64,000 nucleotides of DNA from Thecamonas trahens ATCC 50062. Taxonomy: Eukaryota > Apusozoa > Apusomonadida > Apusomonadidae. Shown here one piece after another: positions 17,839-27,236 of this stretch (position 1 is the stretch's first letter; each line of letters begins with the position of its first letter). The stretch covers positions 580,180 to 644,179 of the forward strand of contig NW_013657675.1 in NCBI RefSeq assembly GCF_000142905.1, read 5' to 3'. A program made the translations under genes and the position numbers. The notes beneath the pieces were generated by a model. It saw only the letters and a list, made by a program, of their open reading frames with translations. It was not told where the DNA came from and made no database searches.

Positions 17839-18536
17839 ATGGATTCTGTACCACTTGTGTCGGCGACGGCGACAGCGGAAAGTGGCACGGTATCACGGAG
17901 TGGGTCATCGGTCTCGTCGTTGTCGTCCTCGTCGTCGCTCTCTGACTTGCTCTCTACCTTTACTGCAGGAGTGGGCTCGCGGACGTCGGCGCGGGGCGCC
18001 CACCCGCGCGGAACGGCGTCGGTCCTCACGTCGACAGTCAATCTGACAAACACTATTGTTGGCGGAGGCATGCTGGCGCTGCCGTTTGCAGTCAAGTCGG
18101 CTGGTCTTGTTCTTGCCGTGGCTCTCCTTGTGGCGGTCATGATCACCACCGCATTCTCGGTCGGGTTGTTGGTCGAGGCCGGCAAGTCGACGCGGGCGCC
18201 GCTCTTCACCGATTTGACAGCTGCGACGCTGGGCAGAAAATGGGTGCCTGTTGTTCAGATTTCTGTCATTCTGCAGAGCTATGGGACGTGCATCGGGTAC
18301 TACATCATCATTGCCGACATGATCCAGCCGCTGCTTGCCGAGCTCTGGCCAGGCGGCAGTTTCTTTACCTCGCGCGCCTGGGTCGGCCTCCTTGCCCTGG
18401 CCGTGACCGGCCCGCTGGTGTGTCTGCGGTCACTGGCTGCACTGCGGCACACGTCACTGGCGGCGATGGGGGCCATTGCGTTTCGCTTGTGCGGACGTGG
18501 TTTGAGGAGCGAGCATGGGAGGGAGCGCGTAGTCAC
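17839..18536 (+). CDS. SLC38-type amino acid transporter, 3' part lost in assembly gap
   Basis: The ATG at 17839 (MDSVPLVSATATAES) or 17779 opens a Ser-rich cytosolic N terminus followed by 'STVNLTNTIVGGGMLALPFA', the hallmark first membrane segment of the AAAP/SLC38 amino acid transporters. About five hydrophobic segments can be read. The familiar sequence stops at '..SLAAMGAIAF' (about 18483), after which the 52 bp before the N gap are a near-copy of 35351-35402 from another gene. About half of the 11 expected spans, some 200 residues, are missing. The 363-N gap is too short to hold them plus the 5' exon of the next gene, so the join may be wrong. Confidence 0.82.
18484..18535 (+). repeat. 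52-bp sequence duplicated at 35351-35402 (one mismatch)
   Basis: From CGCTTGTG to AGTCA the sequence equals 35351-35402 except C at 18492 against G at 35359. At 35 kb it is coding (LVGTWFEERAWEGARSH); here it ends one base before the N gap and interrupts the transporter homology. Confidence 0.93.
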
Positions 18537-18899
18537 NNNNNNNNNNNNNNNNNNNNNNNNNNNNNNNNNNNNNNNNNNNNNNNNNNNNNNNNNNNNNNNN
18601 NNNNNNNNNNNNNNNNNNNNNNNNNNNNNNNNNNNNNNNNNNNNNNNNNNNNNNNNNNNNNNNNNNNNNNNNNNNNNNNNNNNNNNNNNNNNNNNNNNNN
18701 NNNNNNNNNNNNNNNNNNNNNNNNNNNNNNNNNNNNNNNNNNNNNNNNNNNNNNNNNNNNNNNNNNNNNNNNNNNNNNNNNNNNNNNNNNNNNNNNNNNN
18801 NNNNNNNNNNNNNNNNNNNNNNNNNNNNNNNNNNNNNNNNNNNNNNNNNNNNNNNNNNNNNNNNNNNNNNNNNNNNNNNNNNNNNNNNNNNNNNNNNNN
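18537..18899. other. Assembly gap (363 N)
   Basis: Run of N. It separates the truncated transporter from the truncated aminotransferase. Real length and contents are unknown. Confidence 1.
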
Positions 18900-18933
18900 C
18901 CCCCCTCCCTGTCCAGGTGGTATGTGTTTATAG

Positions 18934-19998
18934 GTTGATGAGGCTATCCATGCTGTGCTCGACTCTGCGTACTACATCGGTGGCCCGCAGGTTGCTCAGT
19001 TTGAGACCGAGTTCTCCGAGTACATCACCGGTGAGGACGGCCATTGCGCTGGCTGCTCCAACGGGACGGATGCCATTCTGCTTGCTCTCGAGGCGCTCGG
19101 TGTGGGTGAGGGTGATGAGGTCATCACCCAGGCCAACACCTACTGCGCTACGGTGTTTTCGATCACCCGGACGGGTGCCAAGGCTGTTCTTGTCGACGTC
19201 GATGCCGAGACGATGATGATGGACGCATCCCAGATCGAGAGCAAGATCACGGCCAACACCAAGGTCATCATGCCGGTGCACCTCTACGGCCACTCGGCCG
19301 ACATGGACGCGGTGATGGACATTGCCAAGCGGCACAACCTGCTGGTGGTCGAGGACGCGTCGCAGGCGCACGGGTGCACATGGCGCGGCCAGAAGGTCGG
19401 CTCGTTCGGTGACGCCGCGGCGTTCTCCATGTACCCGGGCAAGAACCTCGGCGGGTACGGTGACGCCGGCGCGATCATCGCCAAGGACACGGCGATCATC
19501 GAGAAGATCAAGATTCTGCGCAACATGGGCCAGAAGGTCAAGTACCACCACGAGTGCGTCGGGTACAACCACCGCCTGGACACGCTGCAGGCTGCCGTGC
19601 TCTCGGTCCGCCTCCGCCACCTCGACGCGTGGAACTCGCGCCGCAAGGAGCTCGCTGCCCGCTACATCGCCGGCCTCAACGCCGTTGAGGGCCTGACCCT
19701 CCCGACCTGGGACCCGGCGACCGTCGACCCTGTGTGGCACCTCTTTGTTCTCCGCGTCGGCTCGGCCGAGAAGCGTGACTCGGTGCTCAAGGCGCTGCAG
19801 GGCGCTGGCATCGGCGTTGGCGTCCACTACCCCATCTCGGTCAACAAGACCGGCGCCTACGCTGACGAGTTCAAGGACTCGTCGTACCCGATCACCGAGG
19901 CCGCCGCCGTCGGCATGATCTCCATCCCCATCCACCCGGACCTCACCGACGACGACCAGGACTACATCATCGAGCAGGTCAAGGCTGCTCTTGCCTAA
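18934..19998 (+). CDS. DegT/DnrJ/EryC1/StrS sugar aminotransferase, 5' exon missing
   Basis: The exon starts after the acceptor GTTTATAG and reads VDEAIHAVLDSAYYIGGP, the normal beginning of the family lacking only the first 20-30 residues, which would lie in the gap. PLP-dependent enzymes of this family transaminate nucleotide-linked keto-sugars. Visible hallmarks are 'CSNGTDAILLALEALGVG', 'DEVITQANTYCAT', 'VVEDASQAHGCTWRGQKVG', and the Schiff-base Lys in 'FSMYPGKNLGGYGDAG', then 'GYNHRLDTLQAAVL' and 'GVGVHYPISVNKTGAY'. About 354 residues are present. The substrate cannot be told; the family is mainly bacterial and makes dTDP- or UDP-amino sugars, so a role in glycan precursor synthesis and an origin by transfer are inferences. 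Confidence 0.9.
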   Translation, partial: VDEAIHAVLDSAYYIGGPQVAQFETEFSEYITGEDGHCAGCSNGTDAILLALEALGVGEGDEVITQANTYCATVFSITRTGAKAVLVDVDAETMMMDASQIESKITANTKVIMPVHLYGHSADMDAVMDIAKRHNLLVVEDASQAHGCTWRGQKVGSFGDAAAFSMYPGKNLGGYGDAGAIIAKDTAIIEKIKILRNMGQKVKYHHECVGYNHRLDTLQAAVLSVRLRHLDAWNSRRKELAARYIAGLNAVEGLTLPTWDPATVDPVWHLFVLRVGSAEKRDSVLKALQGAGIGVGVHYPISVNKTGAYADEFKDSSYPITEAAAVGMISIPIHPDLTDDDQDYIIEQVKAALA

Positions 19999-20094
19999 TC
20001 AAGTTGTGGTTGACATTAAGTGACACCTTTAGTGGTAGTGAGGGTGGACGAGCGAGTATCTACATAAACAGTCGTTGTCTCCCTCGGTTACGGT

Positions 20095-21759
20095 TTACCG
20101 CGGCGAGGTGTTCGGCGAGTTGACGGCGCTCATCGACATTGAAGGGATGGAGGAGCGGGCGGTGGAGATGCCCAGCTCGCTCTCGCCCGAGGGCACGGCA
20201 GACGAGGCAGAGAGCGAGGTGATGAGGTCCCGGTCGAGGAGCGGGACGCGCGAGCCGCCACCGGTGGTGGGCAGGCCGAGCACGTCGCGCTCGGCATAGT
20301 CGCCGTAGAAGCGGGCGCCGAAGTTGCCGACGCCCGGACGGACGTAGAACATTTCGTCGACGAGGTCATCGAGGGCGGTGGCGACGATGGTAAGCTTGGG
20401 GAAGAGGTACGCGAGGTGGACGACGGCCGGGACTGCAGCGACGAGGCAGAGGAAGTAGATGTTCTCCTCGAGGACGTGGTGGTCGAGCAGGAGGCGGACA
20501 GCCATTTCTGCGGTGGCTCCGGTGCCTGAGACGGGGTCGAGAAGGAGGACTGAGCGCGAGCCGATGTCTGCCGGCAGCGACTTGTAGTAGAGGAACGGCT
20601 GCTTGGCGTGGTTCTGCTGGATGAGGATCTTGCCGAGGCGCACGTCCTGGGCCACTTCGCGCAGAGCCTTTTCCATGGCCTCGCCGGCCCGGATGATGGA
20701 GACGCCGCAGATCTTGCTCGCCGGCGCCTTGCCGTGGTACTCGGCGCCGGTCGGGGTGACGACGGTCAGGTCCTGCATGGGAAGGTACGACAAAGCCTCC
20801 TCGACGAGTAGCCGTGAGAGGCGGTGGGCGTAAAAGACAAACTGGTCGCGCGGCGTCGACGCGTCGCGGAGAACAGTGAGCATGGCCGTGATCTGCTTGC
20901 CCTCGAGGAGGTGGAACGACGGCGGGAGGAGCTCGTGGTCAGTGGCAAGGGCGCGGGTCCGCAGCACCTCACGAGTCGGCACCCCGCGCTCGGTCAGGGT
21001 CGTCCGGATGGTGCGGACAATGAGGTCGACGCCGACCGAGTTGCTGTCACGCCCGTACGGCAGCACAATGTCAGCGTGCTTGAGCGTCGGCGCAATAAAC
21101 GTGTGGAACGCCGGCTTAACAAACCGCTCGTACTGGGCGAGGATGCTCGTCACCGTCCGCCCGCGGTCGATCTGGTCGCGCCGCAGCCGGCGCGCCAGCC
21201 GCACGTCCGGGTCGGCGTCGACGTAGATCTTGAGGTCGAGCAGCTCGCGGACGCGTTCGTCGTAGAGGGCAAAGAGGCCCTCAAAGAGAATGACGTCGGC
21301 GCCGTAGACAGGCACCCAGTGCTTGCGCGAGTTGGTGGTAAAGTCGTAGACCGGCACACGCACCGCCTTGCCGTCACGCAGGTCCGTCAGCGTCTGCAGC
21401 ATCAGCTCCCAGTCCACCGCGTCCGGGTGGTCAAAGTTGTACTCGGACGGATCCGTTCCCGCCGGCAGGTCCTTGTAGAACACGTCCATCGAGAGGAAGG
21501 TGCACCACGGCAGATCAAGCTCAGAAATGATGCGCTTGCACACCGAGGTCTTTCCGCACGCCGTACCTCCCGCGAGGCCGACCACAAACGGCGTCTGCAG
21601 CGCGCCATCTGCGTCGTACCACGGCGGCCGGCCACTGTAGAGGTGGTTGGTATCCAGCCCGCGCGCCAGTTGGTCGCGTGCCCGCCAGCCCCCGCCAGCC
21701 GACCAGCCCCCGCCAGCCGACCCCCCGACCAGCCGACCCCCCGACCAGCCGACCACCAT
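20095..21759 (-). CDS. Uridine kinase - uracil phosphoribosyltransferase fusion (UCKL1-like)
   Basis: 554 residues. After a Gly/Trp-rich leader (about 1-30, encoded by roughly 16-bp tandem repeats near 21683-21752) comes 'YSGRPPWYDADG' and the kinase P-loop GGTACGKTS at 64-72. The kinase half continues with 'SMDVFYKDLP', 'NFDHPDAVDW' and 'RRDQIDRGRT'. The second half, about 320-510, is UPRT-like: 'ICGVSIIRAGEAMEKALREV', the PRPP-binding 'LLDPVSGTGATAEMAV' and the uracil-site motif 'VRPGVGNFGARFYGD'. The kinase half phosphorylates uridine or cytidine; the UPRT half in UCKL-type fusions is often thought inactive. The start is uncertain because the leader is repetitive. Confidence 0.93.
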   Translation of the reverse strand: MVVGWSGGRLVGGSAGGGWSAGGGWRARDQLARGLDTNHLYSGRPPWYDADGALQTPFVVGLAGGTACGKTSVCKRIISELDLPWCTFLSMDVFYKDLPAGTDPSEYNFDHPDAVDWELMLQTLTDLRDGKAVRVPVYDFTTNSRKHWVPVYGADVILFEGLFALYDERVRELLDLKIYVDADPDVRLARRLRRDQIDRGRTVTSILAQYERFVKPAFHTFIAPTLKHADIVLPYGRDSNSVGVDLIVRTIRTTLTERGVPTREVLRTRALATDHELLPPSFHLLEGKQITAMLTVLRDASTPRDQFVFYAHRLSRLLVEEALSYLPMQDLTVVTPTGAEYHGKAPASKICGVSIIRAGEAMEKALREVAQDVRLGKILIQQNHAKQPFLYYKSLPADIGSRSVLLLDPVSGTGATAEMAVRLLLDHHVLEENIYFLCLVAAVPAVVHLAYLFPKLTIVATALDDLVDEMFYVRPGVGNFGARFYGDYAERDVLGLPTTGGGSRVPLLDRDLITSLSASSAVPSGESELGISTARSSIPSMSMSAVNSPNTSPR

Positions 21760-22163
21760 ACGCGAGTGATGAGCCGTATGCGCAAGTCGGGTATTTTGTT
21801 CAGGAGTACGGCATTAATTGATGTAGTGTATCGTGTGTCGACCACAATGATGATGTCCAATGATGTGTGTGAGTCAGTCGGCAGTCGGTGGTGTCCCATC
21901 CTGGACGAGTCGCAGAGGGCAAGGGGGGGGGGCATAGACAAGGAGCGTACGAAATAAAAGTGTTCGGAGCGACCTCAGAGTCAGAAGAGGCGTCTGTCAG
22001 ATAGTCTGTCGCAATCACAGGGGACGTCATGCCCGTGGTCGTGTCTGTTGAGCCGTGGTGCGTGAGGTGTCGTCCCTTGCCCGTCATTGGTCACAACACG
22101 CCCAGCCGTCACGCTGCTGCCGAGTAGCTGCCCCCCCCCCCCCCCCTCCGTGCTTGAGTTCTG
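21760..22163. promoter_or_regulatory. Spacer between two minus-strand genes
   Basis: Upstream region of the kinase/UPRT gene and downstream region of the SNF2 gene. It holds a 10-nt G run near 21927 and a 16-nt poly-C at 22131-22146. No gene seen. Confidence 0.5.
22131..22146. repeat. Poly-C tract (16 nt)
   Basis: Just downstream of the SNF2 stop; an exception to the rule that sense-strand poly-C lies upstream of starts. Confidence 0.9.
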
Positions 22164-24575
22164 CTACTTTCCGCTCGAGATACCTACTCCGGCGCTAAGA
22201 TCCACCGCCACGAGGCCAGATCGCATTCCGGCCTTGGCCTGCCGCAGGCCCATGCCGACCTCCTCGCGGGCAACAAGCTTGCGCTGTTCAGCCTCGAGGA
22301 CTTGCAGCACATCCCACTCGGCGAGGATCGCCGTCTTCTCGCCAACGCTCAGTGCGCGCTCTGCACCCGAGCCAAGCATGGCGTCGACATCCTCGCAGCC
22401 GAGAATCCATCCGCCGGCATCCGAGTCGACCACGCCTTGCAGCCACGCGTCGCGGGTGACGACGTCGGCATCGATTTCGCACTCGTCGCGCTCGACGAGC
22501 TCAAACAGGTCGCGGAGCGCCCGCGAGTGGAAGAACCGCTCGACGACCGCGTCGTCAACCACTCGCAGCGCAAGCGACTGCTTCAGCATCTGCCGCCCAA
22601 AGATCTTGGCCTCCATCGTCCCGTCGCTCACCAGCCGGTAGATGAAGACCGGCCGCTGCTGGCCGAACCGATAGAGCCGGTACGTGGCCTGCAGATCGTG
22701 CGCAGGATTCCACGACACGTCGAATAGGATGGCCCGCGTCGCCGTCACCAGATTGATGCCCACGCATCCGGCCCGCGTTGAGATGAGATACACCCGCGGC
22801 CCGCGGCCCGCGCTGTTAAACGCCGCAATGTCCTCCTGTCGCTGACCAGCCCGCGTCGAGCCGTCGAGCCGGAACACCGCCAGCCCGGCAAACTCATTGT
22901 CGGCAAGATGCTTCTCAAACATGTCGAGGACCGCCAGCGACTGCGAAAACACCAGCGCGCGCTCGCCGCTTGCCCACACTCGTCGCAGCAGCTCCAGCGC
23001 CACCACCATCTTGCCCGAGACCTCGGCACGCCCTGCCACATACCCGGCCGCGCGATCCAAGATGCCCGCATACCAGTTCTCACGCTGCGGCCTCGCGCCG
23101 CGCCCATGCCGCACCGTGCTCTGCTTCTTCTCGCGCTCTCGCGCCGCCGACATCCTCGCTGCCGCCTCTGGCGCGCCCGCCAGATACGAAGTGAAGAGCG
23201 AGCGTGGCGGTTCGCGGGCGGCGGCGTCATCCTTCTGCTTGGCACCTGTGCCACGCCGCGGCTCGCCCAGCAGTACTGCGTCAAACAGATCATCCGGGAT
23301 GAGCCCGCCAAGTGGAGGTACATCGAGCGCTCGGCCCGGACCGCACCCACCGTGGCTGCTGGCGTCATCGACTTCGCCCTCACCCCCGGCCACGAGCGTG
23401 TCCGGGTGGTTCCACACTTTGAGCAGCGTGTGGTAGGCCTTGAACAGCGAGCGCGTGCCCTCGGCGAGCCATCGCCGGTACAGTCGGCGCTGGACGTACG
23501 ACAGCTTGCAGAAGAGAACGACATCGGTCTTGGGCGGGAGGGTGCTTGCCACTACCGAGTAGTCGCGGCGGTGGACAACCGGCGCGAGGATCGAGTGGAG
23601 GACGACGATGCGCTCGCGTGAGAGCTTGACCGCCTCCAGCGAAGAGTCCATGGTTGAGCCGGCAGCGATGGGCTTGCCAAACTTTGTCCGGAACGAGGCC
23701 ACGTCGCCGAGGTAGCCCGCCGCCACATACTCAACCATGTGAAAGTACTCCTCAAGATTGTTTTGCAGCGGCGAGCCGGTGAGCACCACTCGACGCGGGG
23801 TGGAGATTGAGGCGAGCGCCTGCCACGTCGCCGTCGCCGCATTCTTGAGTCGGTGGCCCTCGTCGGCGATGACCAGATGCGGGAGCTCGCGGAGGAGCTC
23901 ACGGGTCTGCTCTCTCCTCAGCAGCGAGACAACCTGCTCGTAGCCAATGACCGCCACGCCGCCGAGCCGCTTCCACGCCTTGAGCGCCTGCCGCCCGCCA
24001 ACGCCGAGCGACTCGTCAGCGACAGTGACGGTGATCGAGTGCGGCGGGGCAAACCAGCGGGCAAACTCGGCCGCCCAGTTGCCGACGACGTTGACAGGTG
24101 CTACAACGAGGACGTGCGAGCCGACTCGAGCGCGGAGAAAGGCGGCAGCAAGGACGATGGCTTGCAGCGTCTTGCCGAGGCCCATGGTGTGGGCGAGGAC
24201 TCCGCCCGAGCCACGAAGCACCACTGCCCGCCAGAGGAACCGGATGCCATCAACCTGATGCTCCTTGAGGAGTGCAAGGATGTGGCTCGGCGTGTGCGAC
24301 TCGATCGGGAGCGGCGGCGGGCGCGGCGGAAGTCGCAGCGACGACAGCGGCTCGTCGTCCGAGTCCGACTCGCGGCTCTCGCTCGCTCTCCCGCCACGGC
24401 TGCCCAGCAGCGGACGAGAAGGCGACGAGGTGACTGGGGAGACAACCGCAAGAGGCGACGGCGGAGAGTACAGACTGTGGTGTCTCTTTGGTGTCTCTGT
24501 TGACAACGAGCTGCTGCTACGCAAGTGGTTGGTGGCTGGCGCTCCGGGCGACGGCGTCCGTCGCCGCTTGCCCAT
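22164..24575 (-). CDS. SNF2-family DNA translocase, RAD54/ATRX/ARIP4-like
   Basis: 803 residues from the ATG at 24575 (MGKRRRTPSPG), preferred to a GTG further up. A Ser/Pro-rich basic N terminus leads to the ATPase: 'LLKEHQVDGIRFLW' (motif Q/I region), Walker A 'AHTMGLGKTLQAIVL' near 128-142, 'VLVVAPVNVVGNWAAEF', the Walker B DEGH box at 238-241 (ADEGHRLKN), and 'RVVLTGSPLQNNLEEYFHMV'. The helicase C half has 'RALVFSQSLAVLDMFEKHLA', 'FRLDGSTRAGQRQEDIAAFN', 'LISTRAGCVGINLVTATRAI' and 'QATYRLYRFGQQRPVFIYRL'. DEGH and the 'R.YRFGQ.KPV.IYRL' block point to the ATRX/RAD54L2 branch. It would remodel chromatin or displace proteins from DNA using ATP. No histone-reading ADD domain is present. Confidence 0.9.
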   Translation of the reverse strand: MGKRRRTPSPGAPATNHLRSSSSLSTETPKRHHSLYSPPSPLAVVSPVTSSPSRPLLGSRGGRASESRESDSDDEPLSSLRLPPRPPPLPIESHTPSHILALLKEHQVDGIRFLWRAVVLRGSGGVLAHTMGLGKTLQAIVLAAAFLRARVGSHVLVVAPVNVVGNWAAEFARWFAPPHSITVTVADESLGVGGRQALKAWKRLGGVAVIGYEQVVSLLRREQTRELLRELPHLVIADEGHRLKNAATATWQALASISTPRRVVLTGSPLQNNLEEYFHMVEYVAAGYLGDVASFRTKFGKPIAAGSTMDSSLEAVKLSRERIVVLHSILAPVVHRRDYSVVASTLPPKTDVVLFCKLSYVQRRLYRRWLAEGTRSLFKAYHTLLKVWNHPDTLVAGGEGEVDDASSHGGCGPGRALDVPPLGGLIPDDLFDAVLLGEPRRGTGAKQKDDAAAREPPRSLFTSYLAGAPEAAARMSAAREREKKQSTVRHGRGARPQRENWYAGILDRAAGYVAGRAEVSGKMVVALELLRRVWASGERALVFSQSLAVLDMFEKHLADNEFAGLAVFRLDGSTRAGQRQEDIAAFNSAGRGPRVYLISTRAGCVGINLVTATRAILFDVSWNPAHDLQATYRLYRFGQQRPVFIYRLVSDGTMEAKIFGRQMLKQSLALRVVDDAVVERFFHSRALRDLFELVERDECEIDADVVTRDAWLQGVVDSDAGGWILGCEDVDAMLGSGAERALSVGEKTAILAEWDVLQVLEAEQRKLVAREEVGMGLRQAKAGMRSGLVAVDLSAGVGISSGK

Positions 24576-24888
24576 GTTGGTCGAAAAAGGTCGTGGAGTG
24601 GTGCCACTCGCTTCCGCTGCCACCTGCCGCGGCTGCCAACCGCTGGCCGATCTCGCTGATGGCTGACTCTGATCGGGCCGCCGCTTTACGGCTCGCCGCT
24701 CCAGTTGTCATAGATGGCCGCGAGCCGCGAGCTTGCGTGGGGAGCTCGGCTTTGGATGCGGTAGTCTGGCGGTAGTGGGAGAAAGTCGCTGCACCTCGCT
24801 CAACATCAATCATCTCTCGTTCAAGTAATCGTTGACGCAGTCACAGACACAGAGACACAGACACCCCTCCCTGAGCCCCACCCCAACC
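24576..24888. promoter_or_regulatory. Divergent promoter region between SNF2 and GST genes
   Basis: About 310 bp between opposed starts; ends with an ACAGACACAGAGACACAG simple stretch just before the GST start. No poly-C run. Confidence 0.5.
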
Positions 24889-25632
24889 ATGGCGGACGTC
24901 AGCGACAAGTTCTCGGTAGTGCCGAGCGCTGACGGGATTGCTCACCTGTATGTGGACATGATGTCGCAGCCGTCGCGTGCACTGGTGCTGTTCTGCAAGG
25001 CAGCAGGAGTTCCGCATGAGCTCCACATTGTGCACATTGCTCGCGGCGAGCACAAGTCGCCGAGCTACGCCAAGCACATCAACGCCAACAAGAAGGTGCC
25101 CGCAGCAGTCATCGATGGCGTCCGCATGGCCGAGTCACACACCATTCTGCGGTTTATCGCAGAGCACTTTGCCCTGCCGCTCAGCTGGTATCCCTACTCG
25201 CAGCCCATTCCTCGGGTGGCCATCGATGAGTACCTCGACTGGCACCACACCAACCTCCGTCCGGGCTGCGCGCACTTTTTCCGTGCTGCCTTTCTCCTTC
25301 CCAAGCTCCAGAACCGGGCCGTTGATCTCGATGAGGTTGCAACAACTCGGAAGGCTATGGAGGTGGCTGTCTACAAGCTCAACAAGATCTTTCTCAAGGG
25401 GCCGGGTGCTACTTACCTCTGCGGCCGCTACATGCCCTCCATCGCAGACCTCTCCGCCTTTTGCGAGCTGACTCAGCTCGAGATCCTCGGCTCCGACTTT
25501 GACGCCATCATTGCCGACAAGCCCGAGCTCGTTGCCTGGATCGCCCGCATGAAGAAGCTCCCGGGCTACGACGACGTCCACACTGTGTTCAACAAGGTCA
25601 AGGCCGCAAACTCGCGCCCCAACAAGCTGTAA
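24889..25632 (+). CDS. Glutathione S-transferase, theta-like
   Basis: 247 residues from the ATG at 24889 (MADVSDKFSVVPSADG); the longer frame from 24832 adds a His/Gln-rich leader. The N-terminal thioredoxin fold has 'LYVDMMSQPSRALVLFCKAA' (catalytic Ser region, M-S-Q-P-S as in theta GSTs), the cis-Pro block 'NANKKVPAAVIDG', and the glutathione-binding 'MAESHTILRFIAEHF'. The helical C-terminal half contains 'YMPSIADLSAFCELTQLEIL', matching the GST N-capping box. The enzyme conjugates glutathione to electrophiles in the cytosol. Confidence 0.93.
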   Translation: MADVSDKFSVVPSADGIAHLYVDMMSQPSRALVLFCKAAGVPHELHIVHIARGEHKSPSYAKHINANKKVPAAVIDGVRMAESHTILRFIAEHFALPLSWYPYSQPIPRVAIDEYLDWHHTNLRPGCAHFFRAAFLLPKLQNRAVDLDEVATTRKAMEVAVYKLNKIFLKGPGATYLCGRYMPSIADLSAFCELTQLEILGSDFDAIIADKPELVAWIARMKKLPGYDDVHTVFNKVKAANSRPNKL

Positions 25633-25731
25633 AGCCCGAGACGCCCGCGAGATAGTCAGTAAACTGCCTGACTCTTTTCTCGTGCCTGATGGAGCGGCGA
25701 CGCGAGGCTGGCCACAAGGCTGTGGAGCAGG

Positions 25732-26379
25732 TCACAGCCAAAACTCCCACCACTGGCGCGGGAGATGGGCGGCGACGCCATCGGTGACGACAGCGACCGA
25801 CTTGTCGTAGCCAAAGTGGGCCTTGTACTTGCCATCAGGTCCGACGAGAAAGATGAAGATCGAGTGATCGATGAGATAATCATCATCATCGTCGCCCTCT
25901 GCTGACGGGACCGGGTAAGAGAAGACCTTGTACGCCTTGGCGGCGGCTTCCGTCTGCTCGGGCGAGCCTGTGAGGCCGCGGATGGCGGGATCAAAGCCAG
26001 CCAGATACTTGCCGATTGCCTGAGGAGTATCCCGCTTGGGATCGATGGTGATGAAGAGCGGGACAATGGCATCGCCCCACGACGACTTCCTCCTCCGCAG
26101 TTCGGCCAGGACCGAGGACATCTTGTGCATCTCTGTGGGGCAGATGTCGGGACAGTGTGTGAATCCAAAGTAGATGAGCAGATACTTGCCGAGCAAGTCA
26201 TCCGACTTGACTACTTCTCCATCTGTGTCCATCAGCTCAAACTCGCCTCCAAGATCAGCTTCGCCCACAATGGTCTCCGTCTTCTCCATCCGATGCCTCT
26301 CATAGGCATACAAGCCCACAACACCACTTCCCAGCGCAAGCGAAGCCATCACAGCACGCGCATAGTTGGCTCGGAACAT
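25732..26379 (-). CDS. SCO1: SCO1/SenC mitochondrial copper chaperone for cytochrome c oxidase
   Basis: 215 residues. A short N terminus with one membrane span (about 10-25, 'VMASLALGSGVVGLYAYE') precedes a thioredoxin-like domain. Copper ligands are visible: C76 and C80 in 'GFTHCPDICPTEMHKM' and H172 in 'LIDHSIFIFLVGPDG'. 'FITIDPKRDTPQAI' is also family-typical. SCO1 delivers copper to the CuA site of COX2 in the intermembrane space. The N terminus is shorter than in animals and only weakly resembles a presequence. It converges with the GST gene, leaving 99 bp. Confidence 0.95.
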   Translation of the reverse strand: MFRANYARAVMASLALGSGVVGLYAYERHRMEKTETIVGEADLGGEFELMDTDGEVVKSDDLLGKYLLIYFGFTHCPDICPTEMHKMSSVLAELRRRKSSWGDAIVPLFITIDPKRDTPQAIGKYLAGFDPAIRGLTGSPEQTEAAAKAYKVFSYPVPSAEGDDDDDYLIDHSIFIFLVGPDGKYKAHFGYDKSVAVVTDGVAAHLPRQWWEFWL

Positions 26380-27236
26380 CCTCTCTCTCTTCTGTTCCTC
26401 CTTTGCGTCGAGTGTGACTCTGAATGCTTCAACCCGTCTTCGTGCCGTCCACTGACGCGTTGCTGCTGTCGAGTCGTCGTCCCATCACCGCCGTGCCCGT
26501 CCCGCCCTGTCATCCCCCCCCTCCACACACTTTGCCATTACGGTCATCTGACACCACGCTAAGTTGGAGAGGAAAGTGGATAATGTTGCTGTTGAGTGGG
26601 ACTTGAGATATCCCTGTTTCTGCTTCATCACGGCCACGGCGCGGGCCACTCTTCCCATCGCCATCGCCAACCATCGCCATCGCCAACCATCGCCATCGCC
26701 AACCATTGCCATCGCCAACCCTCGCCATCGCCAACCGCTGCCGTCGCCAACCGTTGCCGTCGCCAACCATCGCCATCGCGAACCCTCGCCGTCGCCAACC
26801 ATCGCCATCGCCAACCGCTGCCGTCGCCAACCGTTGCCGTCGCCAACCATCGCCATCGCGAACCCTCGCCGTCGCCAACCATCGCCGTCGCCAACCATCG
26901 CCATCGCCAACCGTTGCCATCGCCAACCATTGCCATCGCCAACCATCGCCGTCGCCAACCATCGCCGTCGCCAACCATCGCTCCAAAGCCCTCATCGCCT
27001 CCCACTCGGCCTCCCATCTGAGACTATGGACTCCATGCACCAATCAGCAATACTCATGCTATGTCATGATGGCTCCAACCCACGCGAGCCCACGACTCCA
27101 CCCATCGCCACCCATCGTGGCCGTGACAGATGGATTGTCGTCCAGCTGACGGACGACGTCACCGTCGTCGAGTGTCGCGCGTCGAGCGCAGCCGACGTCG
27201 AGCGCAGCCAAGCTTGGCCGGCCACACGTGACTACC
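26380..27236. promoter_or_regulatory. Divergent region between SCO1 and VASt-like genes, holding a minisatellite
   Basis: About 0.86 kb between opposed starts, nearly 40 percent of it a 16-bp tandem repeat (26654-26981). The open frames that run through it in all frames are repeat artefacts. No other gene seen. Confidence 0.55.
26654..26981. repeat. 16-bp minisatellite, about 20 degenerate copies
   Basis: Units of the form AACCATCGCCATCGCC with A/G and A/C/G variants. Sixteen is not a multiple of three, so each frame cycles through three peptide phases with a 48-bp period. Confidence 0.93.

Noticed and set aside
18928-19935. 335-residue minus-strand frame opposite the aminotransferase
   Set aside because: It mirrors the confident DegT/DnrJ frame and has no domain of its own.
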